A stretch of 12,242 bases of DNA from Ahrensia sp. (GCA_003233475.1 QILU01000125.1:1-12242), one strand, 5' to 3'; shown: positions 1-7,249, counted from the first letter of the stretch. Numbers and translations are program-made. Notes: generated by a model not told the origin, from the letters alone.

Positions 1-2756
1 GTTCGTTCCAGATGCGCGGTTATGATTCAAACTATGTTCCCGGCTGGGATTGCCACGGCCTGCCGATCGAATGGAAAATCGAAGAGCAATATCGCGCCAA
101 AGGCAAAAACAAAGACGAAGTTCCAATCAATGAATTTCGGCAGGAGTGTCGCGATTTTGCCCAACATTGGGTCGGCGTTCAAACCGAAGAATTTCTCCGC
201 CTCGGCATCACCGGCGATTTCAAACAACCTTATTTGACCATGAACTTCCCCGCCGAATCCATCATCGCCAACGAACTGATGAAATTCGCAAAATCCGGCC
301 AGCTCTATCGGGGTTCCAAACCAATCATGTGGAGCGTCGTTGAACGCACCGCTTTGGCCGAGGCCGAAATTGAATACCATATGGTTGAGAGCGATACGGT
401 CTGGGTGAAATTTCCCATACGCCCACGCTGGCAAAAACATATTGCGCCACTCACTTCGCCTGACAAACCAGGTACTCCTACCCCAGAATGGGTAAATAGG
501 AGTAGAATGTTTGAGGGCGCATCGGTGGTTATCTGGACAACCACCCCCTGGACAATACCTGGAAACCGCGCTGTTTGTTATTCTGAAAAAGTAGCTTACG
601 GCCTTTATGAGATCGATACAGCCGAGCAGGAATTCGGCCCTCAACCGGGCGAGCGTATTCTCTTCGCCGATACATTGGCCGATGAATGCGCCGCCAAAGC
701 CAAAGTCACCTTAAAGCGGCTGGAAGATGTCACAGCCTCAGATTTACAAGGCATGATCCTCGACCATCCCCTCAAAGCCATGGGGATTGCGGATGGCTAT
801 CAATTCATGGTTCCGATGCTGCAGGGCGATCACGTCACCGACGAAGCGGGTACGGGTTTTGTCCACACCGCCCCCGGTCATGGCCGCGATGACTTTGAAA
901 ACTGGATCGCCAAACGCGACGAAATTGAAGCCATGGGCATTTCTTCCGCCATCCCGTTCACGGTGGCCGACGATGGTTCCTTTACTGAAGACGCCCCCGG
1001 CTTCCCCGATGTTCGGGTGATGGACGACAAGGGCAAAAAAGGCAAAGCCAATCAGGCGGTTATCACAGCGCTGATCGGTTGCAACAACAACCTCTTCGCT
1101 CGCGGTCGCTTAAAACACGAATACCCCCATTCGTGGCGTTCCAAAAAACCAATCATCTATCGCAATACGCCGCAGTGGTTTGTCTATATGGACAAGGACG
1201 ATGTTTCGAGCAAAGGCACCCTGCGGCAAACCGCACTCACGGCGATTGAGGACACCCGCTTTGTCCCCGCAAACGGTCAAAACCGTCTGCGCGCCATGAT
1301 CGAACAACGCCCCGATTGGGTGCTGTCCCGCCAGCGCGCCTGGGGGGTTCCGATCTCCGTTTTTCGTAATACGGAAACAGAGCAAACCATCCCCGGCCCC
1401 GACTTTGAAAAGTCCGATGAATTCATGGCCCGTGTCCAGGACGCCTTCCGCAAAGAAGGCGCCGATGCCTGGTATGCCGACGGCGCAAAACAGCGTTTTC
1501 TGGGGGGTTTTGTGGACGACATGGAGCCTTGGGAAAAGGTCAATGACATTCTTGATGTCTGGTTTGATTCAGGCTCCACCCACGCTTTTTGCCTGGAACA
1601 GCGCGAGGATTTGAAATGGCCGGCGGATGTTTATCTCGAAGGTTCAGACCAACACCGTGGCTGGTTCCATTCTTCTTTGCTGGAATCCTGCGGAACACGG
1701 GGGCGGGCACCATATGATACCGTCCTCACCCACGGGATGACCGTCACCGATGAGGGTAAAAAAATGTCAAAGTCCCTCGGCAATGATGTCGCTCCCAATG
1801 ACATTATCAAACAATACGGCGCTGATATTATCCGCCTTTGGGTTTCGTCCATCGATTTCACCGAGGATCAACGCATTGGCCCGGAAGTGATTAAAACCGC
1901 TGTTGATGCCTACCGAAAATTGCGCAACACTTTGCGCTGGATGTTGGGCACCCTTGCCTATGATGCGGGAGAAGAAATCGCCTATGAAGACATGCCGGAA
2001 CTTGAACAATTGATGTTGCATCGGCTCTATGAATTGGATGGTGTTGTGCGCGAAGGCTACGATAATTTTGATTTCAAACGCATCTTTTCGCAACTGAACA
2101 ATTTTATAAATCTCGAACTTTCAGCTTTCTATTTCGATGTCCGCAAGGACGCGCTTTATTGTGATGCGCCCTCTTCTGTTCGCCGCAGAGCCGCACTGCA
2201 GGTGGTCTCAAAACTGTTTAATTGCCTGACCGCCTGGATGGCCCCGATGCTGTGCTTCACCATGGAGGAGGCGTGGGAACAGCGCCATCCCGAAGCCGAA
2301 TCAGTACATCTGCGCCAATTCCCCGAAATCCCTGCCGCATGGCAAAATGATGAACTGGCACAAAAATGGCGCAAAGTGCGTTCGGTTCGCCGTGTTGTCA
2401 CCGGTGCCTTGGAAGTAGCCCGCCGCCTGGAAAAAGGCGCAGATGGTCATATGGGGTCGTCATTGGAAGCGGCACCAGTTGTGTATATTTCGAACGATGA
2501 TTTGCGCTCAGCACTTGATGGGCTGAACATGGCGGATATTTGCATCACCAGCGCAATTGAAATTTCTCCTGATGCGCCGCCATCAAACGCCTTTGTTTTA
2601 GAGGATTTACCCGGTGTTGGGGTGGTCAACAGGCTCGCCGAAGGCAATAAATGCGCCCGTTCATGGCGTGTGTTACCGGAGGTCGGTACCGACCGGGATT
2701 ACCCCGATCTTTCCCTGCGCGATGCCAATGCCATGCGTGAGATTGAAGCGGGTTAA
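1..2756 (+). CDS. ileS: Isoleucyl-tRNA synthetase (IleRS), 5'-truncated by window edge
   Basis: Class Ia aminoacyl-tRNA synthetase that charges tRNA-Ile with isoleucine in the cytoplasm and edits mischarged valine. The frame is open from base 3, so the true start and the HIGH motif lie upstream; roughly 60-70 residues are missing compared with the usual 950-1000. Numbering from the first Met (base 12), the conserved PGWDCHGLPIE stretch is near the N-terminus, the CP1 editing domain includes VIWTTTPWTIPGNRA (about 174-188) and GTGFVHTAPGHG (about 281-292), and the KMSKS loop is at residues 584-588 (bases 1761-1775), followed by the anticodon-binding helices. The C-terminus keeps only one zinc-ribbon cysteine (Cys881). 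Residues 136-168 look longer than in relatives I recall and contain a DNA palindrome (separate entry). The gene ends with TAA and is followed by a 181-bp gap. Identification is secure. Confidence 0.97.
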   Translation, partial: SFQMRGYDSNYVPGWDCHGLPIEWKIEEQYRAKGKNKDEVPINEFRQECRDFAQHWVGVQTEEFLRLGITGDFKQPYLTMNFPAESIIANELMKFAKSGQLYRGSKPIMWSVVERTALAEAEIEYHMVESDTVWVKFPIRPRWQKHIAPLTSPDKPGTPTPEWVNRSRMFEGASVVIWTTTPWTIPGNRAVCYSEKVAYGLYEIDTAEQEFGPQPGERILFADTLADECAAKAKVTLKRLEDVTASDLQGMILDHPLKAMGIADGYQFMVPMLQGDHVTDEAGTGFVHTAPGHGRDDFENWIAKRDEIEAMGISSAIPFTVADDGSFTEDAPGFPDVRVMDDKGKKGKANQAVITALIGCNNNLFARGRLKHEYPHSWRSKKPIIYRNTPQWFVYMDKDDVSSKGTLRQTALTAIEDTRFVPANGQNRLRAMIEQRPDWVLSRQRAWGVPISVFRNTETEQTIPGPDFEKSDEFMARVQDAFRKEGADAWYADGAKQRFLGGFVDDMEPWEKVNDILDVWFDSGSTHAFCLEQREDLKWPADVYLEGSDQHRGWFHSSLLESCGTRGRAPYDTVLTHGMTVTDEGKKMSKSLGNDVAPNDIIKQYGADIIRLWVSSIDFTEDQRIGPEVIKTAVDAYRKLRNTLRWMLGTLAYDAGEEIAYEDMPELEQLMLHRLYELDGVVREGYDNFDFKRIFSQLNNFINLELSAFYFDVRKDALYCDAPSSVRRRAALQVVSKLFNCLTAWMAPMLCFTMEEAWEQRHPEAESVHLRQFPEIPAAWQNDELAQKWRKVRSVRRVVTGALEVARRLEKGADGHMGSSLEAAPVVYISNDDLRSALDGLNMADICITSAIEISPDAPPSNAFVLEDLPGVGVVNRLAEGNKCARSWRVLPEVGTDRDYPDLSLRDANAMREIEAG
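464..513. repeat. Imperfect palindrome inside ileS, coding in frame
   Basis: The arms are CAAAC (464-468) with GTTTG (509-513), TACTCC (473-478) with GGAGTA (499-504), and TACCC (479-483) with GGGTA (490-494), around a CAGAAT loop. There is a symmetric 4-nt internal loop (469-472 against 505-508) and a 4-nt bulge (495-498), giving 16 pairs over 50 bases. An outer GCGCC/GGCGC pair (444-448, 516-520) may extend it. The palindrome falls in a Pro/Thr/Ser-rich linker of the editing domain that looks longer than usual. It could be an in-frame palindromic repeat insertion or a chance structure. I saw no second copy in the window. Confidence 0.4.
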
Positions 2757-2761
2757 AGCCA

Positions 2762-2793
2762 CTGTTGAGAATTGGTTAACCACACCTGTTGAG
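2762..2793. repeat. Short direct repeat flanking a 10-bp palindrome
   Basis: The octamer CTGTTGAG occurs at 2762-2769 and again at 2786-2793, 24 bp apart. Between them is the perfect palindrome TGGTTAACCA (2773-2782). The group lies just after the ileS stop and about 40 bp upstream of the candidate -35 box of the lipoprotein gene, where an operator could sit. Each element alone is expected by chance in 12 kb, so this is a weak call. Confidence 0.2.
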
Positions 2794-2814
2794 GGTCAGG
2801 GTAATTCAGCAGGT
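2784..2814 (+). other. Hairpin downstream of ileS
   Basis: ACCTGTTGA (2784-2792) pairs with TCAGCAGGT (2806-2814): nine pairs including one wobble, with a 13-nt loop. It lies 28 bases after the ileS stop codon. No U-tract follows, so it does not meet the rule for an intrinsic terminator. It could protect the ileS mRNA 3' end or be incidental. Confidence 0.3.
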
Positions 2815-2831
2815 TTCCTGACTGTGTATCC

Positions 2832-2860
2832 TTGCCAAAACAGGGTTAAAACAGTATTAT
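2832..2860 (+). promoter_or_regulatory. Candidate sigma70-type promoter of the lipoprotein gene
   Basis: TTGCCA (2832-2837) and TATTAT (2855-2860) are separated by exactly 17 bp, and each matches the housekeeping consensus at five of six bases. Transcription would start near 2866-2868, giving a leader of about 70 nt before the ATG at 2938. Its position in the only sizeable gap between ileS and the lipoprotein gene supports it. Confidence 0.5.
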
Positions 2861-2878
2861 CTCCCATTGCCGGAATCT

Positions 2879-2896
2879 GGCCGCATTTGTGTGGCC
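2879..2896 (+). other. Leader hairpin upstream of the lipoprotein gene
   Basis: GGCCGCA (2879-2885) pairs with TGTGGCC (2890-2896) around a TTTG tetraloop: seven pairs, one of them a G-T wobble. It would form about 12 nt into the transcript from the candidate promoter at 2832-2860 and about 40 nt before the start codon. There is no run of T directly after it, so it is not a terminator. Confidence 0.3.
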
Positions 2897-2937
2897 TGAA
2901 AAGGGTAAGTTTTTGTCAAACATTTGGGTTTGGGTTC

Positions 2938-3639
2938 ATGTCGAATCATATCGTCTCTTCCAATAAAAGCGTGCCAAAATCCTTTGCAAAAGTTGCAGGG
3001 GTAATATCTCTAGGCCTTCTTGTCGGTTGTTCCACCGGAACCACCTATGGCACCGGAGTTTCTCAGGAAGCCCAATTGGCCGAGGACGTGGGTGGCCTGT
3101 TTTTGTTAGGAACGGGCAATAAGAAGAAAAAAATTGACTATTCTGCCCGGCCAAAACTTGTAAAAGCCCCCGCAGGAAATGAACTGCCAGCCCCTGCAGA
3201 AACCGTTGAAAACGGCTCAGCCTATTTCCCGACAAATCCTGAAGAGGCAAGAGCAGCCAGACTTGCGGAACTTGATGGTAAAATTGACCGGGACGGTCGC
3301 ACACGCGTTCCCACAGAAAGCGAAATTGCCGGGCTTCCTGACGATGGAACAGGGCCAAGGATTTCCAGAATACGAAGGAATATTGACAATTCCGATCGTT
3401 CTCCCAGAGCGGACCAAGATCGGGCAATAGTTGTTAATGGCCGCGAGCGTCGGCTTGCGCGGTTGAAAGAAGTTCGCGGCCTTGGAACCGGAACCAAGCC
3501 ACGTAAGTATCTAACCGAACCACCTAAAGAATATCGCACTCCGGCAGAAACTACTGAGGCAGGAAAAACCGGCGAGAAGGTATTTCTCCCAACGGATAAA
3601 CGCAAAAAAGGCTTTTTCTCCGGTTGGGGCAGGGAATAG
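2938..3639 (+). CDS. Outer-membrane-type lipoprotein with BamC/BamF-like motif
   Basis: A 233-residue putative lipoprotein. A hydrophobic signal segment (about 17-30) ends in the lipobox LVGC with Cys31 (codon 3028-3030). Ser at +2 is not an inner-membrane retention signal, so outer-membrane sorting is expected. After a KKKK patch, residues 66-86 read IDYSARPKLVKAP then AGNELPAP, close to the BamC N-terminal segment that contacts BamD (E. coli ELHAPAGMILPV, from memory). The rest is charged and probably disordered, with a conserved-looking end around RKYLTEPPKEYRTPAE (about 190-205). The ATG at 2938 is chosen because it gives a proper signal peptide; the frame is open further upstream into ileS but that part is not protein-like. 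The ribosome binding site is weak. The gene probably has its own promoter (2832-2860) and ends 3 bp from tadA, tail to tail. The lipoprotein call is firm; the Bam role is inference. Confidence 0.8.
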   Translation: MSNHIVSSNKSVPKSFAKVAGVISLGLLVGCSTGTTYGTGVSQEAQLAEDVGGLFLLGTGNKKKKIDYSARPKLVKAPAGNELPAPAETVENGSAYFPTNPEEARAARLAELDGKIDRDGRTRVPTESEIAGLPDDGTGPRISRIRRNIDNSDRSPRADQDRAIVVNGRERRLARLKEVRGLGTGTKPRKYLTEPPKEYRTPAETTEAGKTGEKVFLPTDKRKKGFFSGWGRE

Positions 3640-3642
3640 GTT

Positions 3643-4125
3643 TTATCGCTTTTCCGCAAAATAGCTTTTTAACAGGGCAGCGCCTTCTTTCTCACCAATT
3701 CCCGAATACACTTCCGGCGCATGATGGCACGTGGGCTTTGTGAAAAATTGCACCCCGTTGATTACGCCCCCTCCCTTACGGTCCTCAGCGCCAAAATAGA
3801 GCCGCCTGATCCGCGCGAACGAAATCGCCGCTGCGCACATGGTGCACGGTTCGAGGGTCACATATAAATCGCAATCCACCAGTCTTTGGCTTTGTAATTT
3901 GGCACAGGCTTTGCGAATTACCACCAGTTCCGCGTGGGCGCTTGGGTCGTTCAGCTCGATTGTGCGGTTCCCCCCACGGGCCAAAACTTCGCCATTGCAA
4001 ACCACAACCGCCCCCACCGGCACCTCATCGCGAAGGGCGGCCTTGCGGGCTTCGATCAGTGCAATTTCCATGAAATTTTGTTTCAAAATGCCAGTGCCTT
4101 TTTGCTTACCAATCTTTCCTCGCAT
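3643..4125 (-). CDS. tadA: tRNA-specific adenosine deaminase TadA
   Basis: Deaminates adenosine 34 to inosine in tRNA-Arg(ACG), so that one tRNA reads several Arg codons; an essential cytoplasmic zinc enzyme that works as a dimer. The zinc-deaminase signature is present: SAHAELVVI with the HAE ligand and proton-shuttle pair, and TLEPCTMCAAA with the PCxxC cysteines, plus EVPVGAVVV near the N-terminus. The start is uncertain. An ATG at 4125 gives 160 residues with a moderate AGGGC site. A TTG at 4086 gives 147 residues with a well-placed AAGG. An ATG at 4071 gives 142 residues and begins MEIALIEARKAAL. An ATG at 4164 would overlap rluB. Family length (about 145-160) allows any of the three shorter forms. 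It is the only minus-strand gene here, divergent from rluB and convergent with the lipoprotein gene. Confidence 0.95.
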   Translation of the reverse strand: MRGKIGKQKGTGILKQNFMEIALIEARKAALRDEVPVGAVVVCNGEVLARGGNRTIELNDPSAHAELVVIRKACAKLQSQRLVDCDLYVTLEPCTMCAAAISFARIRRLYFGAEDRKGGGVINGVQFFTKPTCHHAPEVYSGIGEKEGAALLKSYFAEKR

Positions 4126-4154
4126 GTTGCTGCCCTGGATGGTAGGGACGCGGA

Positions 4155-5189
4155 ATGAAATCATCTTCTAAAAATAGCCAGCAGGGTTCAAGGTCGTCTT
4201 CGCGAGGCAACTCCAAGCGGGCTCAGGAAGTTTCGGTTCCCGGCTCGATTGATGAAGCCGAGGAAAAAGGCGAGCGAATTGCCAAGCGCATGGCGCGCGC
4301 GGGCCTGTGTTCCCGCCGGGATGCGGAACGCTGGATAGAAGCAGGCCGGGTGAAAGTGAATGGTAAGCTTCTGACCACGCCTGCCTGCGTTATCACCCAA
4401 AAAGATCACATTTTAGTGGATGACAAGGAACTTCCTATTATTGAGCGCACCCGTTTGTGGCTGTTGAACAAACGATCAGGCCTGGTCACCACATCGAAAG
4501 ACCCGGAGGGGCGCAAAACCGTTTTCGAAGCTCTGCCGGATTCCATGCCCCGGGTGCTTTCCATCGGTCGTTTGGATATTAATACTGAAGGGTTGTTGCT
4601 GTTGACCAATGATGGCGGCCTGGCCCGTGCACTCGAATTGCCGTCCACCGGGTGGCTGCGCCGTTACCGGGTCCGCGCCCACGGTTCAATTGCCCAGGAA
4701 CAACTCGATGGTTTGAAAAACGGGGTCGCGGTTGACGGTGTGCTTTATGGCGCAATTGATGCCGAGTTGGAACGCCAGCAGGGCACCAATGTCTGGCTCA
4801 CTTTCGCCATGCGCGAGGGCAAGAACCGGGAAGTTAAAAATGTCCTCTCTTCTCTTGGCCTAGAGGTTAATCGTCTAATCCGCATTTCATACGGGCCATT
4901 TCAATTGGGGGATTTGGCTCGCGGACAGGTTCAAGAAGTGCGGGGAAGAACTTTGCGTGACCAACTTGGTGTAAAGCTGATTTCCCAATCGGGCGCAAAC
5001 TTTGACGCACCGCTTCTGGCCAACCTGCCAAAGCCCAAAGTCGAAAAAACCGCTTCCAAAAAAGCAGCTAAGTCCAAACCCGTTGACCCGCTTTCCAGGT
5101 TGGATACAAAGCCCGACAGAAAGCGCGACCCCAATCGGAAAAAGCCCGTAAGGCATAAAGGAAAAAACCATGCGGATCGTCGGCGGTAA
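4155..5189 (+). CDS. rluB: 23S rRNA pseudouridine synthase, RluB/RsuA family
   Basis: Isomerises a uridine of large-subunit rRNA to pseudouridine (E. coli RluB acts at U2605 of 23S). The 344 residues comprise a Ser/Arg/Lys-rich tail (1-25), an S4 RNA-binding domain (about 40-85, RIAKRMARAGLCSRRDAERW) and the catalytic domain with GRLDINTEGLLLLTNDG, where Asp141 (codon 4575-4577) is the expected nucleophile. MREGKNREVKNVL (about 221-233) is the usual family motif near the end of the fold. A Lys/Arg-rich tail from about 295 probably adds RNA affinity. The start is backed by an AGGGA site 6 nt upstream. The last 20 bp overlap rsmD, suggesting coupled translation. RluB is favoured over RluE/RsuA by the S4 domain and overall length, but exact target specificity cannot be read from the sequence. 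Confidence 0.93.
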   Translation: MKSSSKNSQQGSRSSSRGNSKRAQEVSVPGSIDEAEEKGERIAKRMARAGLCSRRDAERWIEAGRVKVNGKLLTTPACVITQKDHILVDDKELPIIERTRLWLLNKRSGLVTTSKDPEGRKTVFEALPDSMPRVLSIGRLDINTEGLLLLTNDGGLARALELPSTGWLRRYRVRAHGSIAQEQLDGLKNGVAVDGVLYGAIDAELERQQGTNVWLTFAMREGKNREVKNVLSSLGLEVNRLIRISYGPFQLGDLARGQVQEVRGRTLRDQLGVKLISQSGANFDAPLLANLPKPKVEKTASKKAAKSKPVDPLSRLDTKPDRKRDPNRKKPVRHKGKNHADRRR

Positions 5190-5733
5190 ATTTCGCGGCA
5201 GAAAGCTGGCGGAACCAAAAAGCCGGGAAATTCGACCCACAACCGACCGCAACCGGGAAAGCCTGTTTAACATTATCACCCATAACTGGCCGGAAAAACT
5301 TGATAACACCCGTATTTTAGACATTTTCGCGGGTACAGGCGCGCTCGGTTTTGAGGCCCTCTCCCGAGGCGGAAATTTTGCGCTGTTTATTGAACAGGGC
5401 GTGGAGGCAAGAGGCTTGTTACGCCAAAATATCGAAGTATTAGGACTGACCGGCCACACCAAAATCTTTCGCCGGGATGCCACCCGACCGGGACCCATTG
5501 GCACGAGGGCTCCTTTTGATCTGGTTTTTGTTGACCCCCCCTATAAAAAAGGGCTTGGCGAAAAGGCAATAACTGCATTGATCCAAAACAATTGGCTGAA
5601 AAATGAGGCGCTTGTTATTCTGGAGGAAAGCCTCGGTTACCTGCCGTCACAATTTCCGCATCTAAAAATGTTGGATGAAAGAAAATTCGGGGAATCGGCT
5701 TTCGGATTTTACCAATTGGTCACGCAGCTATGA
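5170..5733 (+). CDS. rsmD: 16S rRNA (guanine966-N2)-methyltransferase RsmD
   Basis: SAM-dependent enzyme that makes m2G966 in helix 31 of 16S rRNA during late 30S assembly. It has 187 residues, the usual length. MRIVGGKFRGRKL opens the protein as in most RsmD proteins, followed by RPTTDRNRESLFNII (22-36), the SAM-binding motif LDIFAGTGALG (50-60) and the N-methyltransferase catalytic motif DPPY (122-125). The ATG at 5170 has an AGGA site 7 nt upstream (5159-5162). Both site and start lie inside the 3' end of rluB, so the two genes are very likely one operon. 108 bp separate it from the next gene. Confidence 0.95.
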   Translation: MRIVGGKFRGRKLAEPKSREIRPTTDRNRESLFNIITHNWPEKLDNTRILDIFAGTGALGFEALSRGGNFALFIEQGVEARGLLRQNIEVLGLTGHTKIFRRDATRPGPIGTRAPFDLVFVDPPYKKGLGEKAITALIQNNWLKNEALVILEESLGYLPSQFPHLKMLDERKFGESAFGFYQLVTQL

Positions 5734-5767
5734 CAAAAAATTAAGGTGCAAAACCCTATTGCCGTCC

Positions 5768-5773
5768 TATAAT
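5768..5773 (+). promoter_or_regulatory. Candidate -10 box upstream of the M16 protease genes
   Basis: A perfect TATAAT lies in the AT-rich 108-bp gap between rsmD and the first M16 gene, 68 bp before its start codon. No good -35 hexamer sits at 16-18 bp spacing, so this is only a partial promoter match. The gap and the change of functional theme make a promoter here plausible for the M16-M16-patatin group. Confidence 0.35.
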
Positions 5774-5841
5774 GTGGTAACTAGAAATACTTGAACCCCA
5801 TCCCTGAGAATGAAGAAAATTAAAAAGGAAAATCAAGAGTA

Positions 5842-7245
5842 ATGATGGCGATTTCGAAAAAATTTACGAGGCCGGTTCTGGCGTCTGTTCTGGCGGCAAG
5901 CCTTGGTTTCACCTTCACTGGTTTGGGTTCAATTATAAATGTAAATCCGGCAGCTTCACAGGTGCAAAAATTCGGCCCGGAAGTTACTTCATTTTATTTG
6001 AAAAATGGTCTTCAGGTGGTGGTTATTCCAGACCGCCGCGCCCCGGTTGTTACCCATATGATATGGTATAAAGCTGGCTCCGCCGATGAACCGCCGGGGA
6101 AGTCTGGCATTGCCCATTATCTTGAGCACTTGATGTTCAAGGGTACAAAAACCGTGAAGAGCGGGGAGTTTTCCGCCCGCGTCGCATCCATTGGCGGCCA
6201 GGAGAATGCCTTCACTTCAACCGACTACACAGCCTATTTCCAAAGGGTAACCCCGGCGGTGCTTGAAGAAATGATGATGCTGGAAGCAGACCGGATGGAA
6301 AATCTGGTGCTTGAACAGGACAAAATTCTGGCCGAGCGCGATGTGGTCCAAGAAGAGCGCAATTCGCGCACGGAAAACAACCCCGGTTCAATTTTACGCG
6401 AAGCCATGAGTGCGGCGCTCTATCAAAACCACCGTTACGGAATACCCATTATCGGGTGGCCGCATGAGGTCAACGCGCTCAACAAAGATGATGCTATTGC
6501 CTATTACAATAAATTTTACACCCCCAACAATGCCATACTTGTTGTCGCGGGTGATGTGGACGCAAAGACCGTAAAAGCGCTTGCGGAAAAAACCTACGGA
6601 AAAGTGAAGCGCCGGGCGGAACCGGGCGAGCGTATGCGCCCAAGTGAACCGCCCCCACGGGCAGCGCGCCGTATTGAGATGTCGGATGCGCGGGTTCGCA
6701 CCCCCTCCTTTCAGCGGTTGTATCTTGTTCCCTCCTACCGCTTGGCCGCCAAAGGTGAAGCCGAGGCGTTAGAGATATTGAGCGAGATAATTGGCGGCGG
6801 CACCACCAGCCGCTTATACCGGTCGCTGGTGATTGACCAAAAACTGGCAACCGGAGCCGGAGCCTGGTACCATGGCGGAGCGCTGGATGATACCCAATTT
6901 AGTTTTTACGGTTCCCCGCGCGGCGAGAAAACACTTGCCGAGGTGGAAGCATCCATTGACGTGGAAATTGCGAAACTTCTAAAAGACGGGGTGAGCGCAA
7001 AAGAAGTGACACGCGCCCAAAATAGGTTGATAAAATCAGCCGTATTTGCCCAGGACAGTCAGGTGTCATTAGCACGCATATATGGTAGCTCTTTGGTTGT
7101 TGGTTCTACAATTAAAAAAATTGAATCGTGGCCGGACGACATAAAAGCTGTAACCGTGGAAGCGGTTAACAAGGCCGCGCGCAAATATTTGAAGTTGAAA
7201 CGGTCTGTGACCGGATATCTTTCCCCCGAAAAGAAAGAGGGTTGA
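5842..7245 (+). CDS. Exported M16 family zinc protease, catalytic subunit
   Basis: An insulinase/pitrilysin-type (M16) metallopeptidase of 467 residues, probably periplasmic. Residues 1-39 form a signal peptide (KK, then a hydrophobic stretch, with a likely cut after PAAS at Ser39). The inverted zinc motif HYLEH is at 92-96 (His92, Glu95, His96), and Glu172 in VVQEERNSR stands 76 residues after the second His, the spacing seen in mitochondrial processing peptidase and pitrilysin. The second half carries the M16 C-terminal domain with GGGTTSRLYRSLVIDQ (about 318-333). ATG codons at 5842 and 5845 are adjacent; AAGGA is 12 nt before the first and a GAG lies nearer, so either could be used. Four bases after its stop an M16 paralogue starts that lacks zinc ligands, the usual arrangement of M16 heterodimers. 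The substrate is unknown. Confidence 0.95.
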   Translation: MMAISKKFTRPVLASVLAASLGFTFTGLGSIINVNPAASQVQKFGPEVTSFYLKNGLQVVVIPDRRAPVVTHMIWYKAGSADEPPGKSGIAHYLEHLMFKGTKTVKSGEFSARVASIGGQENAFTSTDYTAYFQRVTPAVLEEMMMLEADRMENLVLEQDKILAERDVVQEERNSRTENNPGSILREAMSAALYQNHRYGIPIIGWPHEVNALNKDDAIAYYNKFYTPNNAILVVAGDVDAKTVKALAEKTYGKVKRRAEPGERMRPSEPPPRAARRIEMSDARVRTPSFQRLYLVPSYRLAAKGEAEALEILSEIIGGGTTSRLYRSLVIDQKLATGAGAWYHGGALDDTQFSFYGSPRGEKTLAEVEASIDVEIAKLLKDGVSAKEVTRAQNRLIKSAVFAQDSQVSLARIYGSSLVVGSTIKKIESWPDDIKAVTVEAVNKAARKYLKLKRSVTGYLSPEKKEG

Positions 7246-7249
7246 GCTG

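Noticed and set aside
2795..2822. GTCAGG/CCTGAC inverted repeat after ileS as a terminator
   Set aside because: Only 6 pairs with a 16-nt loop and no T-run. It also competes with the better hairpin at 2784-2814.
2614..2937. Open frame extending the lipoprotein gene upstream into ileS
   Set aside because: The extra residues overlap ileS, contain low-quality Cys/Arg-rich translation and would bury the signal peptide. The ATG at 2938 gives a normal lipoprotein.
3605..3616. AAAAAGGCTTTTT near the lipoprotein stop as a bidirectional terminator
   Set aside because: The arms are pure A/T with essentially no loop, and the site lies inside the coding sequence.
4126..4164. Longest tadA frame starting at 4164
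   Set aside because: It would overlap the well-supported rluB start by 10 bp, adds residues absent from TadA families and has no spaced ribosome site.
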